Assembly (NCBI RefSeq): GCF_010015445.1
Contig: NC_053127.1
Coordinates: 23,042,745 to 23,106,744 of the forward strand
Direction: 5' to 3'
DNA: 64,000 nt
Origin: Perca fluviatilis
Lineage: Eukaryota > Chordata > Actinopteri > Perciformes > Percidae
Position 1 is the stretch's first letter. Each line of letters begins with the position of its first letter. Positions 47,792 to 60,538 of the stretch are shown in pieces. The position numbers and the translations under genes are program-made. The notes under the pieces are model-generated. The model worked only from the letters and a program-made list of their open reading frames with translations, searched no databases and was not told the origin of the DNA.

Positions 47792-49275
47792 TACATTCCC
47801 TTCCAGTTTAAGTACCACCTCTGCAAATACTAAACAAATCATATTTTACTGCCGCTCACTAGTTAATTTGGGTGGTTGAAAATGTTTAAATGTTGTCCTG
47901 CATCCAAACCATAGTTTTACATAGATTTACAATTATAATGGTTTTATGGTCATTTGTGTGAATTTCCTTCTAGATGTGGTTTCTGTATGTTCCTAAGGCG
48001 ATGTTTTCGGAAGAAGTGGGAGGATTTATAGTTTTTGGAAGTCCTGAGTTTAGAGTAAACATTCAGACTTACACAAGCAACAGACTGCATATCACAAGGT
48101 AAGTGACCCCATGTTGAATGAGAGAGCCACATTACAGTACGGATAAGTAAGCTGGAACAGTTAAACACATGTAAACAAAGTTGTACATGATGTACACAAG
48201 TACCATTTGGCTAAATCACCAACGCTGACAGAAATAAGATGTGGCAATTACAATGCAACTTTTCAGGAGTGACAATGACAATTTGCATATAGACCTGTTT
48301 GATTGAAGATGGAACTTTCGGATTGAGTGACATCAGATACTGTTTCAGCTCTACGTGCAGATAGATGATAAACAGCTTCAACATAATGTAACGAGACTGA
48401 CAAACCAACAGCAGCTGCAATCAATGTAGTTAAACAGTTCAGCTAATTGCAGAAATATGTGGAGTAAATTCTGTCCGAGGATGTGGAACCTTGTGTGGTA
48501 CAAACGGGACAGACTGTCCCCATTCAGCTAATGAAACCTGCCAAGGAGGAGCCTTATATGTTCGAGGGTAACAGCCTCATGGAAAACGCATCTGAGCCAA
48601 CAGAGTGCACTAAAGCTGCCTTTGAGCTCTGAAACAATAAGGTGTCCTTAACGCTTTGGAAATAAAATTGCTTGGATGTGTCCTGAAGTTATTTTTCAGA
48701 ATCAGAGTGGAGTTAAGTCAGATCAACTTACTGAGGGGACAAATATTAGTTGTATTTCATTTTTTATCACCGATTAAAAGGTTGTGAGTGCAATAACACA
48801 ATATTCTTTATTTTGGCTTTTAGACTCAGTATATTGGATTGCATAACTCACTCAGATTTAGAGAGATTTACATTTTGAGCAACAGCACAGAGATAACCAT
48901 GAATCTTCTCTCTCCTTGGCGTACTTTTGACACTGGGGATTACGAATGACGATCAACAGTAAAACATGTGCGGAGAAAGAAAAAAGGTTGCATTAGAGAT
49001 ACGTACAAGCTACGTCTTGCTATATATGGAAAGCTTATGTTGTATCTTTCACATACATGCTTGCAGTGGTATTTCATGATTTACATGTTTTGTAAAAGTC
49101 TCTATTGAGGTCTTCAACATTAACAGAAACTGGAGAAGCATCTTTATTGTTTGAAATGGACAGAAGTTGAAAAAAAAAAAAATCATATTATGCAACGCTG
49201 CAATTTACATCAGCAATTAAACTGATTAAATCCTGCGTTATTTGGTGATTGATCGCTATTTATATGGCCAAAATG
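47792..49275. other. intergenic, nothing recognised
   Basis: No ORF, RNA gene or repeat structure could be supported. Confidence 0.5.
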
Positions 49276-49524
49276 CAGTGGTAGAAGTACAAATTCTTCG
49301 TAACTGTACTTAAGTACATTTGTCACGTATCTGTACTTTACTTAAGTAGACTCAATAGTGCATAGTCAACTTTTGACTTTTACTTTGCTACATTTTGCAG
49401 CAATTATCTATACTTTCTACTCCACTACATTTCTACAATGTTCCGTTACATTTTCTGATCAGTTTCCCCCTGCCAAAATGTCTTTCCTGACCGTCACACG
49501 TTTGTCTCACCAGTGAAGTTTGTT

Positions 49525-49610
<86 letters not shown>

Positions 49611-50067
49611 CTGCACTGCTCTGGTGCTGCACAAGCCCTGGCGCAGCGCCGTTGACCCTCGGTAATACAGCCTCCGGTAAAAGTGAAAATGAAAATGTTT
49701 GTTTTTTATTATTCCCGTTTTTAAATCATAGTTGCGCCTCTACAGCGTCGTTTACTTCTCCGCCAGGCTGCGTAAGACGCGTTCATATCTTATTTATTTG
49801 GCTGGACCTCTTCACATCTCCTCATTTGCGCTGCTTCACAGACTTTATTTGCTTACTTGCATGGTTAAAGAAAATAAAATACATCCATGAATTCCGCATT
49901 CCGATTCTAACAACACATTACCGTTTTATGCTGGTTATGATAGGAACTTCTTATAAAAGCCAGGCCTTGTTTGTGGTAGTGGACATCTTCTACTTTTACT
50001 AAAGTAAATATGTCTTTGGTTATTTGTACTTTTATTTAAGTACTGAGATTCAGTACTTCCTCCACCG
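49276..50067. mobile_element. TIR element with CAGTGGTAGAAGTAC ends, expanded by (TA)n
   Basis: The left end is CAGTGGTAGAAGTAC and the right end read inverted is CGGTGGAGGAAGTAC. Both sides have repeated AAGTACTT and CTTTACTTAAGTA motifs typical of a very abundant teleost element. A long (TA)n tract interrupts the left half. No clear target duplication. Confidence 0.7.
49529..49608. repeat. (TA)n microsatellite
   Basis: About 40 uninterrupted AT/TA units. They create a spurious Tyr-Ile ORF on the + strand. Confidence 0.97.
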
Positions 50068-50099
50068 CGGCTCCGACCATCTCTAACGCAGTCTCCCAG

Positions 50100-50342
50100 G
50101 AGGTGCACAGGAAGTGTCATGTCCTTATATGGGAATTTTTGGGGCGTTTTCTTATGCTAATTAGGAACAACTGGCACGCGCTTTCAGTTACGAACACGTG
50201 GGATTCATCAATCCTAAGAACACAGGTGCGAACAATTCTGCTGTTTAAGAAAACGTCATGAATCCGACGTAGACTTTTCTTAGGAACCTTCTTAAGAACA
50301 TATTTAAGAGAAAACTTAGGAAGATATTGGTGAATGAGGCCC
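50100..50342 (-). mobile_element. Harbinger-like MITE fragment
   Basis: The right end, read inverted, is GGGCCTCATTCACCAATATC followed by CTTAAGAA-rich sequence. This is a terminus familiar from teleost Harbinger-type MITEs. The left end is not found, so it is probably truncated next to the element at 49276-50067. Confidence 0.5.
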
Positions 50343-52756
50343 AGTGTTATTTAATGTTGTGTACTATCAAACTATATCTTAATCTATATCCTTCCTGATT
50401 TCATTTGTTTTGACTTGAAAACATGTTTTGCGGAGATATAAAAGGGAATGTTAACGTTCAGATCTAAAGGGTGCATTATTCTTGTTTACTCGTAATACCA
50501 TTGTGTCAGAAGTTCTTTTCTGGTTTCTGAGAAATAAGGTCTGGTATCAAGAAGCAATATCACAACAATGTGGAAATTGAATTTAAAACATGGAAAGCTA
50601 AAGTCCTGGTGACGCAGACAGCACACCACACCTGGCTCTGACTGGCGTGGCAGAAAAATAAAGCATTATAAGTGTATCACATTTCTTTGTCATCATCAAC
50701 AGATTACACAATTATGAGAAAATATTTCAGAAGAGCAAGAAAATATTGATTCAAGATGAATGCAATTTACTTCTAACACATACTGAGAAATGACTCGGGA
50801 CTGGAGACCACTGACTTGGAGCGTACGTGGAGCCTTAAGTAGAAACACCTGATGTTATTGGCTCGGATAAAAACAACATGCATTGTAATGCTTTATGGGC
50901 TACGGCAAGTGAAACAGGGGAGATGAGGGATGTGCTGTAGAGCTGTGAACAAACAATGCTAGTGTCTTAGTCACCACATGGTGTTCAGTGAGACCAAATG
51001 AAGAATTTACTTGTAAAAACAGATAAAGGCCATTCTAAAAATGAATAAACCAACATTACTTTGATTGATATTCCCTGGATTGGACACACAAAAACATGAT
51101 ATAGTAAACTAAATTAAAATGGACATATCTGTTTTTGCAAATGAACCCTTCAAATGATATGTGGCAACACTTTTATACGTACATCATTCATAGATTAAAG
51201 TACTCCAAAACACAGGTTCATATTTGAACACCCCCAAACAATGTCTGTGTCTTTAACTTATTCCAATGTGACTTTTCTATATCTATGCCATGTGCATGTA
51301 ATTAACAAATATAAAGATATTAAGGCCTGAATGATTTACTACCTCCAAAGAAGCTTCGACATAAATGGATGTGATGTCCGTCTTACAAGAGGAGAGTGGC
51401 TTTAATTCAAAGCAAAAGGCTTAAAAGCTGCCAGTGTTAAAGCTCTGCCTCACCAAACCTTGGCGCCTGTGAGCTCAGCACACAGCCTGCAATTTGTGTT
51501 TCATCTGCACCATCAGAGCAAAAAGAGAAACATGGGTCCAGGCATGTCGTATGAATAAAATATAAAAGCTGCATGGCTTGCAAAGAAAAGCTCCACTTCC
51601 AAAAGGAGGGGTGATGACTCAATCAAGTTACACAGCAAATACAATGGCGATAATGGAACGTATAATTTTGAAGTGATTTAAACATGAATTAGGTTGTGAT
51701 CACAGAAAATGTACTCCCACTGCCTTTATATATACACCTTTATAAAAATAAATGAATATTACTTCATCCAAAGATGTTTTCCCCCAGAATTGTTACAGGA
51801 GCCTCACATATCCAGCTTTTATACACCAAAAGTGCATCCTAAAATAAAACTTTCACATTTTTATTCTATCTCCAAAAAAAAAAAGCACACATACTAAAAT
51901 AGGATTTGAGGATAATGATTCATGTAAATCAAATAAATTGTCACAACCCCTTTATACTTTACGAGCCATTGGTCATGACTTGCCAAAATGTGGTCATTTA
52001 CAGCACACTGAAGCTTAGACTTGGATACAATACAATAAAGAGAGAGTACAAGCATGAGCATGTCTGCCGGTGCTGGTGCATGATGGGCATGTTTTCATGG
52101 GGACTTTTTTTGTTTGATAGACCGTAAAACTTGAGGACTTTGAACTGAAATAAATTATGGCAGATGCTGTTTTAAACTCAGGCCACATTTGTTTTTGTTA
52201 ACTATGGATGCAGCAACATATGTTTTCATTACAAGCATTTCAAAATAATGTTGTGTAAAGAAACTCCAATTGCAATCACTATATCATTGCCATAATAAAT
52301 GTGAGGGATGTCCCCACCAAGCCTGGGGTCTAACATTTGCTGTCTGATTTACTAAGTATGTTATGGAAGGACTGACCCCTCGGCCTGTGCACTGCATCCT
52401 GCTCTATAAAAGGGCAACCCCACACATGTCCGAGTCAGTTTTACTACTTATGACAGGAATCCCCTCAGGTGATGTTCGGTAGGTGACCTGATGAAGCCAG
52501 TGGAATTTTACTGTGGCAATGCACTGACTCACTTCTCTGCTGACTGACTACCAATCCTGCCATTCAATAATGAAACAAAAAAAGGTTTGTAAAGACTTTT
52601 TGCGACAGCGATGGATATTGCAGTGAATTTTAAACAAGTGACATATTATTCCTTGAAAAGCATGTTAGAAAATGCTAAATGGGGGATGCATATAACGTTT
52701 CTTGTAGTGTAGTAAAGACAAAAAAATGTAGCATGTTTTCACCTATCCCTTATTGG
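50343..52756. other. intergenic with one promoter-like site
   Basis: No ORF is supported. The only notable feature is the TATA box plus initiator at 52405-52440. Confidence 0.5.
52405..52440 (+). promoter_or_regulatory. candidate TATA/initiator core promoter
   Basis: TATAAAAG at 52405-52412, in the context GCTCTATAAAAGGGC, is followed by an initiator match TCAGTTT at 52435-52441. The initiator A at 52437 is 32 bases after the first T of the TATA box, which is standard core-promoter spacing. No ORF is recognised downstream before the transposon at 52765. Confidence 0.35.
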
Positions 52757-52764
52757 CCTGCAAC

Positions 52765-53198
52765 TATTAATTATTGATTTGGTGAAAAATATGAATAACG
52801 ATTTTTTAGCTTAGAATTGATATCACGATTCTCTGCCATGATTTTTTTCTCACGAAGTGTAATGTTTATTGCACACATGAACCATGACAAAACAAAACAA
52901 ATTGGCAGTACCAAACATAGATTAAGCCTGTAAACATAGAGGCTTCAATTAATAAAGTACATACTAGCCATTTAAGTACAGTAGGCTACCAAAAATAGTG
53001 ACACTATAACACTAAATATGGCCCTGATACAGGCTCTATCTGAACTCCTTCAACATGTCTTTACATAATTAAACAAGTCAATGTCAAATGCTTTCAATAA
53101 ATTAGGCTAATTGAAGGAGAAAAAAAGTCATTTAAAAATTAAATTGCAAACGGGTGAATCGAGATTGTGATTTTATAACGATTTATCGTGCAGGCCTA
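52765..53198. mobile_element. hAT-like MITE
   Basis: CCTGCAAC at 52757-52764 and 53199-53206 is a perfect 8-bp duplication. The right end read inverted is TAGGCCTGCACGATAAATCG. The left end TATTAATTATTGATTTGG is strongly decayed. At 434 bp, it has no transposase. Confidence 0.65.
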
Positions 53199-53206
53199 CC
53201 TGCAAC

Positions 53207-54919
53207 ACATACATGTGCATCTCAAGTAGAAGTGTGTTTAGATTCTAATGAATTTCTAACATTTAAAATAATATTGTAATCAAGAAAGTATTTACTGAGA
53301 CTCAAAAATACAAAAAGATAGTCTAAAATCATTTTGGTCGACCTCTTTAGAGCCTGACAGGGGAGCGTGAGAATGTGACTGAGAGACAAGCTACACAAAT
53401 GCAGAATTTACATTATGCTTTTTTAAAAAGAATTCAATGTTTCACTTGACGAGAAAATACTTCAAGGATGAGGACTATCTTATCTTTGCAACAATAGTAT
53501 GTCAGGAAAACTTTCCCAGTAGTCTGAAAGTGTTTCTTTTTCCAAAAACAGGTGTTAGAAAGGAGATTCATCTTATAATCAAGGTCATCTTCTATTTGGG
53601 CCAATACACTTGGTGAGTATGACGATATTAAATATAAAACCCAAGGTTTTATTATACTGGACCTTTAAATTTGTGAGTTAAATCAGCCAACAAAAGGTTT
53701 TAGCAATTACAATGTAGACATATATTGCCAATGTTAATCCGAACATAATAATATGTAAAATCTTTAAAACTAAGCTTGGATTCCAAACTACTTTCTTATT
53801 GTATGAAATAAACTACAAAACTGCCCTCTCGTTTTCGACAAAATTAACACGCGAGCGTACGGCAGCAGGAAGGAGCTCAAACGCAACAGACTAGTATGGA
53901 TGCCAGTTTTTATCCGAAAAAAAGTGTCTAAAATCTGTTGCCAAACTCTGCCCCTAATTGATCACTTACAGCCTGGAAGAAGTGAAAGCCAGCAACGAAC
54001 CATTACTCCACAGCAACATGTAGGCCAGTTCATGACACAATTTCAAATTCCTTAAACAGCCATTGTGTGGTAAATGAATAACAGTCCATGCCTGTTTAGC
54101 CATAGCTGATCCACTGACTGATATAACTTGAGCAAACAAAATACACATGCCTGCAGCCGTGCGCCCTGACCCACATCCTATTCCTCCTGCACAACCTGTG
54201 AAAAAAGAAGAGTCAGGAGCCTCACTCAGCTGCAGTGAACACTCTCACAGGTGTTGACTGAGCTTTATGTTGGGATTATATAAGACAGAAAAACACAGAA
54301 CTTCTTACTTTACTTCAAAACCTCAACATCACTGACCTTACCTGCTTATTCATGAAAAGGAGATTAAACAATGTGTGAGCTCTCAAATTTACAAAAACTC
54401 TCACAAGATCCAACTTTTGATGTGAGATATTTGAGATGAGGTAGACGAAGCAGAGGAAGAGAAGTTCAAAGAATACCCACACTATGTTTCTGTCAGGAAA
54501 TACCTGTAGGATTCCATTGAAATAAAACTCATTGAACTCCTCATTAGTCTAGCTGAAATTGTCCAAATCTTAACATAAAAGAAGACCCACTGCTGATTTA
54601 AGTACTAACATTTTGACAAAATAATTAAGTCTTACATCATTTGGATCATAATGGGAACCAGAAATTCACTTGTTGACTAGACAAAAAGTGGTGATCTTGT
54701 GCAGTGCATGCAATGCAGATAAGCAATGAGTCATGGAAGTTCTCTACAGGCCTACATGGGTTTGGAAAAGTTAAAGAAATCACTGTGCTTCTGTGGGTGG
54801 TGCACAATTTACAACACGTTTGTTTAGTAAAGAGAGTTTTGTCAATCAATCTTGTAAAACTCGTATATGAACAAACCTCACAGAAAAAAGGAAGACAATT
54901 TTGAGAATAAGAATATGAA
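53207..54919. other. intergenic, nothing recognised
   Basis: About 1.7 kb of AT-rich sequence without a supported feature. Confidence 0.5.
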
Positions 54920-55070
54920 ACTGTTCTTGCATGAGTCCCATTTTCTTGCATCCATGCTGTTTGCTGATGATGTCATCCTTTTGTCCACATCTGTAAGCTC
55001 TGGAGTACGCTCAAGAGGTTTACTGCTGAGTGCAATGGAGTCAGGATAACAATCACCAAATCCAAATGTT
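54920..55070 (+). pseudogene. non-LTR retrotransposon reverse-transcriptase fragment
   Basis: Reads SHFLASMLFADDVILLSTS (FADD codons at 54960-54971), then after a frame change FTAECNGVRITITKSK. This is the palm motif with the catalytic Asp pair and the following helix of LINE reverse transcriptases. Only about 50 residues remain, with a frame shift. Confidence 0.72.
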
Positions 55071-55572
55071 TCTCTATAATCTTTATTGTCCCACTGAGGT
55101 GAGGAGTAAGCAAAGGCAGCAGCAGAGAGTTGCTTGTTCCATCAGACTGAGGTGGTAAAAAGGGAATCAATCATCTTCCGGTCTGTCAGATGTGTTTTTC
55201 TAGTTGTTGGATTAATCATCAATTTACTTTCAGTAATTATGTTTATGTAGTTCACTCTGCCACTCTGAAACCTGTTAGACAGATGCACGTAAGGAGCTGG
55301 AATGTGTAAATCTCCATCTAAATGTAGCAATTTTGTCTTGGAGATTTGTTTTTATTCGTTTATGGAAAAAGTCAACCAAAAATCTGATGCCAGCCTTATA
55401 AAGTCATCACTTGAGTAGAGATTAATTATTTTTTCCGCTTTCAGCTCAAATTACAGGGCACTGAGAGAATCATGTTGTAGTCTAATATGTTGTAGTTTGA
55501 TGTGCCCATTAAACAAGTGAGCCAGTCCCCCATAAATTCAGAAGGGGGGGGGGAAAGGGGTTATTTTTTTAT

Positions 55573-55611
<39 letters not shown>

Positions 55612-56180
55612 AGAGAAAAAAGCCATGTAAGGACATTTCAGTCTGAGGGAAACTTATTGAAAGCACCTGGTAGAAAGTGCAGACAGGTTTCCAGAATGTT
55701 CTGGTACAGTGAGCCATCAAATAAGCTCTCAATGTTTAAGATCCTCTCTAAATGGAGTCAAGACACATATTTGATTCTGCTCTAAACGCTACACTGTCAC
55801 AGTTTGAGCTGGACAGAAAACTCCAATTTGTGTCTTATTTCTAATTTCTGTCTAAATATGTAGTTAATGGATCTCATCGGTCTTCTGACAAAAATGCCAT
55901 TGTGTTATGTAAAGACAAAAAAAAAACATTTTATAGTGTCTTGAATTACGAATATTACAGGAACCTGTTTTTACATTCACTGCTTTTATCTTGACATACT
56001 CTGTAACTTTTTTATTTACACAAGAAGGAGAAACAAGTAATTTCATTGTCTTTAGAAAGCAATCTTGATCATTTTGAAAAAATTAAAACAAATATTACAA
56101 GATATAATTGGCAAGTAAAACTACAGTATACTGTAGTGTGCTACTTTATGTTCTCCTTCACCAAACTGCAGCATGGGATA
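55071..56180. other. intergenic with homopolymer tract
   Basis: Includes a G run followed by a long poly(A) at about 55579-55608. A perfect 16-bp palindrome CTACAGTATACTGTAG lies at 56121-56136. No gene. Confidence 0.5.
55579..55608 (+). repeat. poly(A) tract of about 30 bases
   Basis: Uninterrupted A run after TTATTATTTT. It could be the tail of a retroposed insertion, but no gene body is recognised upstream. Confidence 0.9.
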
Positions 56181-56188
56181 CGTTCAAG

Positions 56189-56547
56189 TTGAGCTGGGCG
56201 ATATGGAAAAAAATCAAATATCACAATATTTTTGACAAAATATATCAATGCCGATATTGCGGAGATATTGTAGGGTTGACTATTGGTGTTTTCACAAAAT
56301 ATTAAGACAATGAGAGTTTTGATAAATAATCACCAATAATGTGGATATAATGGCTAAATGGGTAAAGGCAAATAATAGAACAGCTAGAACAGTCTGGTAA
56401 GTTCAGAAAATTATATCACTCTACTGTAATGTAGCCTTTTAAACCAGGAAGACAACATTTGTGTCATATCACGATATCCAAAATTTAAGACGATATCTGG
56501 CTTCATATATTGATGTTGATATAATATTGATATATTGCTCAGCCCTA
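56189..56547 (+). mobile_element. hAT MITE, family A copy 2
   Basis: CGTTCAAG at 56181-56188 and 56548-56555 is a perfect 8-bp duplication. It starts TTGAGCTGGGCGATATGG and ends TGCTCAGCCCTA. It is closely similar along its length to 26336-26683, in the same orientation. The intact duplication here against one changed base at 26336 suggests a more recent insertion. Confidence 0.9.
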
Positions 56548-56555
56548 CGTTCAAG

Positions 56556-57360
56556 TTTACTGGCTCAGTCAGTCAGTGATACTTTATCCTCATTACAAAA
56601 GAGCAAACAATATAACAATCGCAAGTAGATATTTCAATTTCAATATCATATCCAGTAAAATGCAGGGAAAACCGGACAGTTTTAATTAAGAGCATGATGC
56701 TTGCATCAAAAATGTTAACTGACGTAGACATGCATGAATAACTGTAAAATCAATTAAATGTCTGAGTGCCCACATCTCTTTCTTGTTTAACAACAGCCGG
56801 CAGGTTTGTCTTATCGGTCTACTGTAAGTTGTTGTGTTAGTTGAAAGTATTGGGATCCTAGCTGAATATACTATACACTAGCTAAGGCTTGTATGTACAT
56901 ACACAGAGCTGTTTGTTAGTGCCTGCAACACAGCAGGCACTAACAAACAGCTCTGGGAAAATGTAAATGGATGCATTTTTCAGGTCTAATGACATTGTGG
57001 AAAAGATTGAAAAAAGAAAACTAGTTCAGAAAAGTTAAGTATACCCACACAGCACATATTGTAAATCTATATGCAGGACCAAAAATGCCCTACAGTAGAT
57101 TTGGCGGATGTAAAAAAGAACTTGGAAGTACTACTCAGAAGAAGGCAGAAAACTGACAGTAACGTATGACTTTCTCTTACTTGGATGGACTTATTGTACA
57201 ATGTAGGACTCAAATGGTGTTGCGGACAGGTTGGAAACATTTATCTTCTTATTAAGAAATTAATAGTATAGCTATTTTTCAAGTAAGCATCTGCCTAAAA
57301 CATCACTTTTTCTGAAAATCGCAAAGAAATGTGCTGTTTTTAAACTGTATGTAAATGCAA
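56556..57360. other. intergenic with a perfect hairpin
   Basis: No gene. It contains the inverted repeat at 56904-56955. Confidence 0.5.
56904..56955. repeat. perfect 23-bp-arm inverted repeat, 6-nt loop
   Basis: The arms 56904-56926 and 56933-56955 are exact inverted complements (left arm begins CAGAGCTGTTTGTTAGTGCC). The loop is AACACA. There are no mismatches, bulges or flanking duplications. It could form a stem-loop in DNA or RNA. The perfect pairing is more like a recent palindromic event than a conserved microRNA. Confidence 0.95.
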
Positions 57361-57870
57361 TGGGCCTTGTGAGGTTGACTTATAGGCACAGGAGTGCTTA
57401 ATGCTACTGCCAACATGCTAACAGCCTCACCTGCTGTTTAGCAGGTAGTGTTCCATGTACTATGTTCAAGATCTTATTCTAGCATTTTAACATGAAGCTA
57501 ATTAGCATTGAAACCAAAGTACAGAGGCTGATGAGAATTCAGGGCACTACCAAAAGTTTTTACAATTCATCCTGTGGAGAACATGAATGACTGAACCAGA
57601 AATCCATCCAATAATTTTCAAGACATATCACTGAAAACCACAAATGGTTTTGGTAGCACAAGAAGAAAAATCACCAAAGTCATTAAAATTCATTGTCTGA
57701 GAGCCATATGTAAATGCCAATCCATTTAGTTGTGTAGATGTGGATATATTTCACAGGATAAGTGACCAGTTTGACCCTGATGAAAAGTCAAGGGATCAGC
57801 AAAGTCAGTAGGATCTGGTCTGTATCAAATTTCATGACAATCTATCCAACAGTTGCTGCGATGTATCAGT
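57361..57870. repeat. old teleost interspersed repeat (family as 26215-26790)
   Basis: Has CATGCTAACAG, GAAATCCATCCAATAATTTT, CACCAAAGTCATT and CAAATTTCATGACAATC in the order typical of this family. Highly diverged and non-coding. Confidence 0.5.
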
Positions 57871-60529
57871 CAAGACCGACCAGTATCCTCAGCCGCACCG
57901 CAAACGTGTCAAAAACAAAGAAGGTATCGGATGCTACGATGTCCCTCCATGTTGTAAAACTGCAGCTGTGGCTTTTAAAATGTTATTTTTTGTCATTCCT
58001 GAGGGGAAACCTGTGTGTTTGTGCACGCGTCCATGTGTGTGCGTTTGCATGCACATGTGAGCAGCAGATTCCTGGAAGACAGCACACAGACAGGATGACC
58101 AGAGTCCACCCTGCAGTTTAAAGCACTGGGTGTCTCAGGATTAAGTGCTTTGTCTATGAACGATGGGATGACTCATAAAACCACAGCACCCTGCAGTGTG
58201 TTCCTCAAGCTGCTCTGCTGGTTTTCTTCATAAAGCAGTGCTGTCTGGCTGCAAATGCTTATTAATGCGCCAAAACAACTCTGTCATAAGGTCAGTGTTG
58301 TTTCAAATATTTTATGTACCCCCATGAAGTGTAATCATTCATGCAAATATTATATATCCCTGTCAGATAAATAACGATCGCTATTGGTTTGTCATAAAAC
58401 TGATCTCTCTCACTCACAGGTTATATCAAGGAAAACTTTTATGAAAACACCAATTCTAAATGGGACAATGTACCTTATAGCAATACTAAATAATCACATG
58501 ACAAGCTCACATAAAGTATGAGGCACAAAAAACCCAAAGGTTCTGTATTAAATAGCCATTATCAACCACTTTGAGGAGGACAGCTGCTCATTAGGACACA
58601 TAAAATGCAGCACCGAGACCCCCTCCTGGTTTGGGTTGTTGAGGGTGTGTGGTTGGTGGCATATAAAATACCTGAAGCATTACTTTTAATTCACTTATAT
58701 GAAGCAGCTAGTGATAATGATCCCCATGTTGTGGTATAATTAATATAACACATCTTTAGAGGGGTACATTTACATTTTTCTCATGACATGAAAACTGTAA
58801 ATCCAGATTCACTTGATACCATCATTTAGCCACTAAAAACCATAATATACTACCAAGTGTAGAGTCAAGGAAAACCAATGACAACATTTATGTTCCATAT
58901 TGCCGCTTACTTGTTCCAGTATCCATAGACTCTCTCGTCAACATTTCCACTGCTATCGCTCAGGGGAAAATAACAGCAGAGGCCAGCTAATCTCTTGAAT
59001 CATATGTTGTGTTATTCAGCCATCAGCGTGTTGTTGTTACAGATTGATGGGGCCTTGAGCTTCGACCCCCGGAGGTTCCCGGAGGTTGACGCACAGCCAC
59101 GCTGTGATGGAGTCAGCATCACATCACAGAAACCCCAACGCTACAACACATTTCCATGGCTTGGCAGAAAAACAGCCATCAAAGCAGAAAAACCACACTC
59201 GCTCTTTTGAGTGTTCCAGTATCTCCCTCCAAACTATACCCCTGGAAATCGAGGGAAAGACCATTCAAAGTTGGAAAAAAAGAAGAGAAAAAAGGATTAG
59301 GTGGGTGTTTCTGGGGACAAAAAATACTGGAGGACACATTGCTGGGCCAGTCATCTGCTCTTTAAGTTGTTTTTTTCTGGCAGCAGAAATCTGAATAACA
59401 GCATCCCTGAGAAATGACCAGTAGGCCTTACTTCCCACGCACTCCCACTTTGTTTTACCAAGTTTATTGAAGTCTGGTACTTTTTGTATGGGTTTGGCTT
59501 GTTCTGGGAGTTTGATGGAGGGTTGATATAAGTTTGGTCTCTCTGTGTTCAGTGGAGAAACAGGTCCTGGAGGTGTGGGAAGCAATTAGCCTCTACCATC
59601 TGCAAAGTTGTCTTACTTACATGTCTTGTCTTCTTAGCTGGCTTGCTAACGCTAAGTCTATGTTCAGGAATCACGAGGTTTTGGAGCTGGAGGATGTGTG
59701 AATCCTGTCGCTTCACTGTAAGGCCGAGACTTCTGTAGAGCTGTGTGTAGTCACCGAGGCCACAGCTGATCAGTAATTACCAAATTACAAAAATATAGGC
59801 TGCTTGTTAAACCATAATGTCTTGTTTTCTACTTCTACATAATAAACACAGAGGATGTGATGTGTGGGTACTGAGGATTTGGAGTTGTAGAAACTGTTGA
59901 CTATTAGTAACAAAAGTAATGCAATGCATATTTCTGTTGAGTAATTAGTATGGTGATGTCATTACTTTTTGCTTTTTTCGCTAAGTGATATGTAACTGAT
60001 AAATAAAAGTATTGCCCAGCATTGGAAATGACCCGTCTTTAAAACCAACTTATAGTCATATGAAATAAATGTAAGAATTCTGGATTTACGATCAGCCAAT
60101 GGCTCAACATTAATGCAGGAAGTAGTATGATGTTAGTGCTGTGCATTGTGAGTATGGAGAGTCAGTCTGTCGGATGGGTTTAGAAGCATTTGTCATCAAC
60201 ATCATCGTCCAGCTTTTGCATCCCATCTCATGCAACTAGGCTGATTTGTATTTTTGCCTCACCTTTACTCACTCTTAACACTCATTCTGGTTAATGCGCT
60301 CTCTCTTTCTTACTAGGATATAGATGGCAAGATTGATATCAATTTGATCTCTGTGTATTCAGAGCTTGGTCCAGCCAACACTGATGCTTGGTCAGTGGCT
60401 CTCAGCGTCAGATAAAGAAACAAAAATCCTCCTTTAGCAGCTGTATGGGACGCACCAGGCATAGCAGTAGCTCGACCGCTGTGCCGTAAGATGATGTAGT
60501 ATTAAGAGTGACATCGGTAGCGAGTAGTA
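57871..60529. other. intergenic, 2.7 kb without a gene
   Basis: The open frames at 58995-59400 show no domain, conserved splice site or codon signature. Nothing else is recognised. Confidence 0.45.
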
Positions 60530-60538
60530 TGAAAGACC

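Noticed and set aside
49520..50002. 160-codon + strand ORF
   Set aside because: Its start is a Tyr-Ile run from (TA)n and the rest lies in a TIR element; no protein signature.
56121..56136. Perfect 16-bp palindrome CTACAGTATACTGTAG as a regulatory operator
   Set aside because: Short AT-rich palindromes are expected in this much DNA and nothing nearby supports a function.
58995..59400. Overlapping + strand ORFs resembling a secreted peptide start
   Set aside because: No consistent frame, no conserved domain and no splice context.
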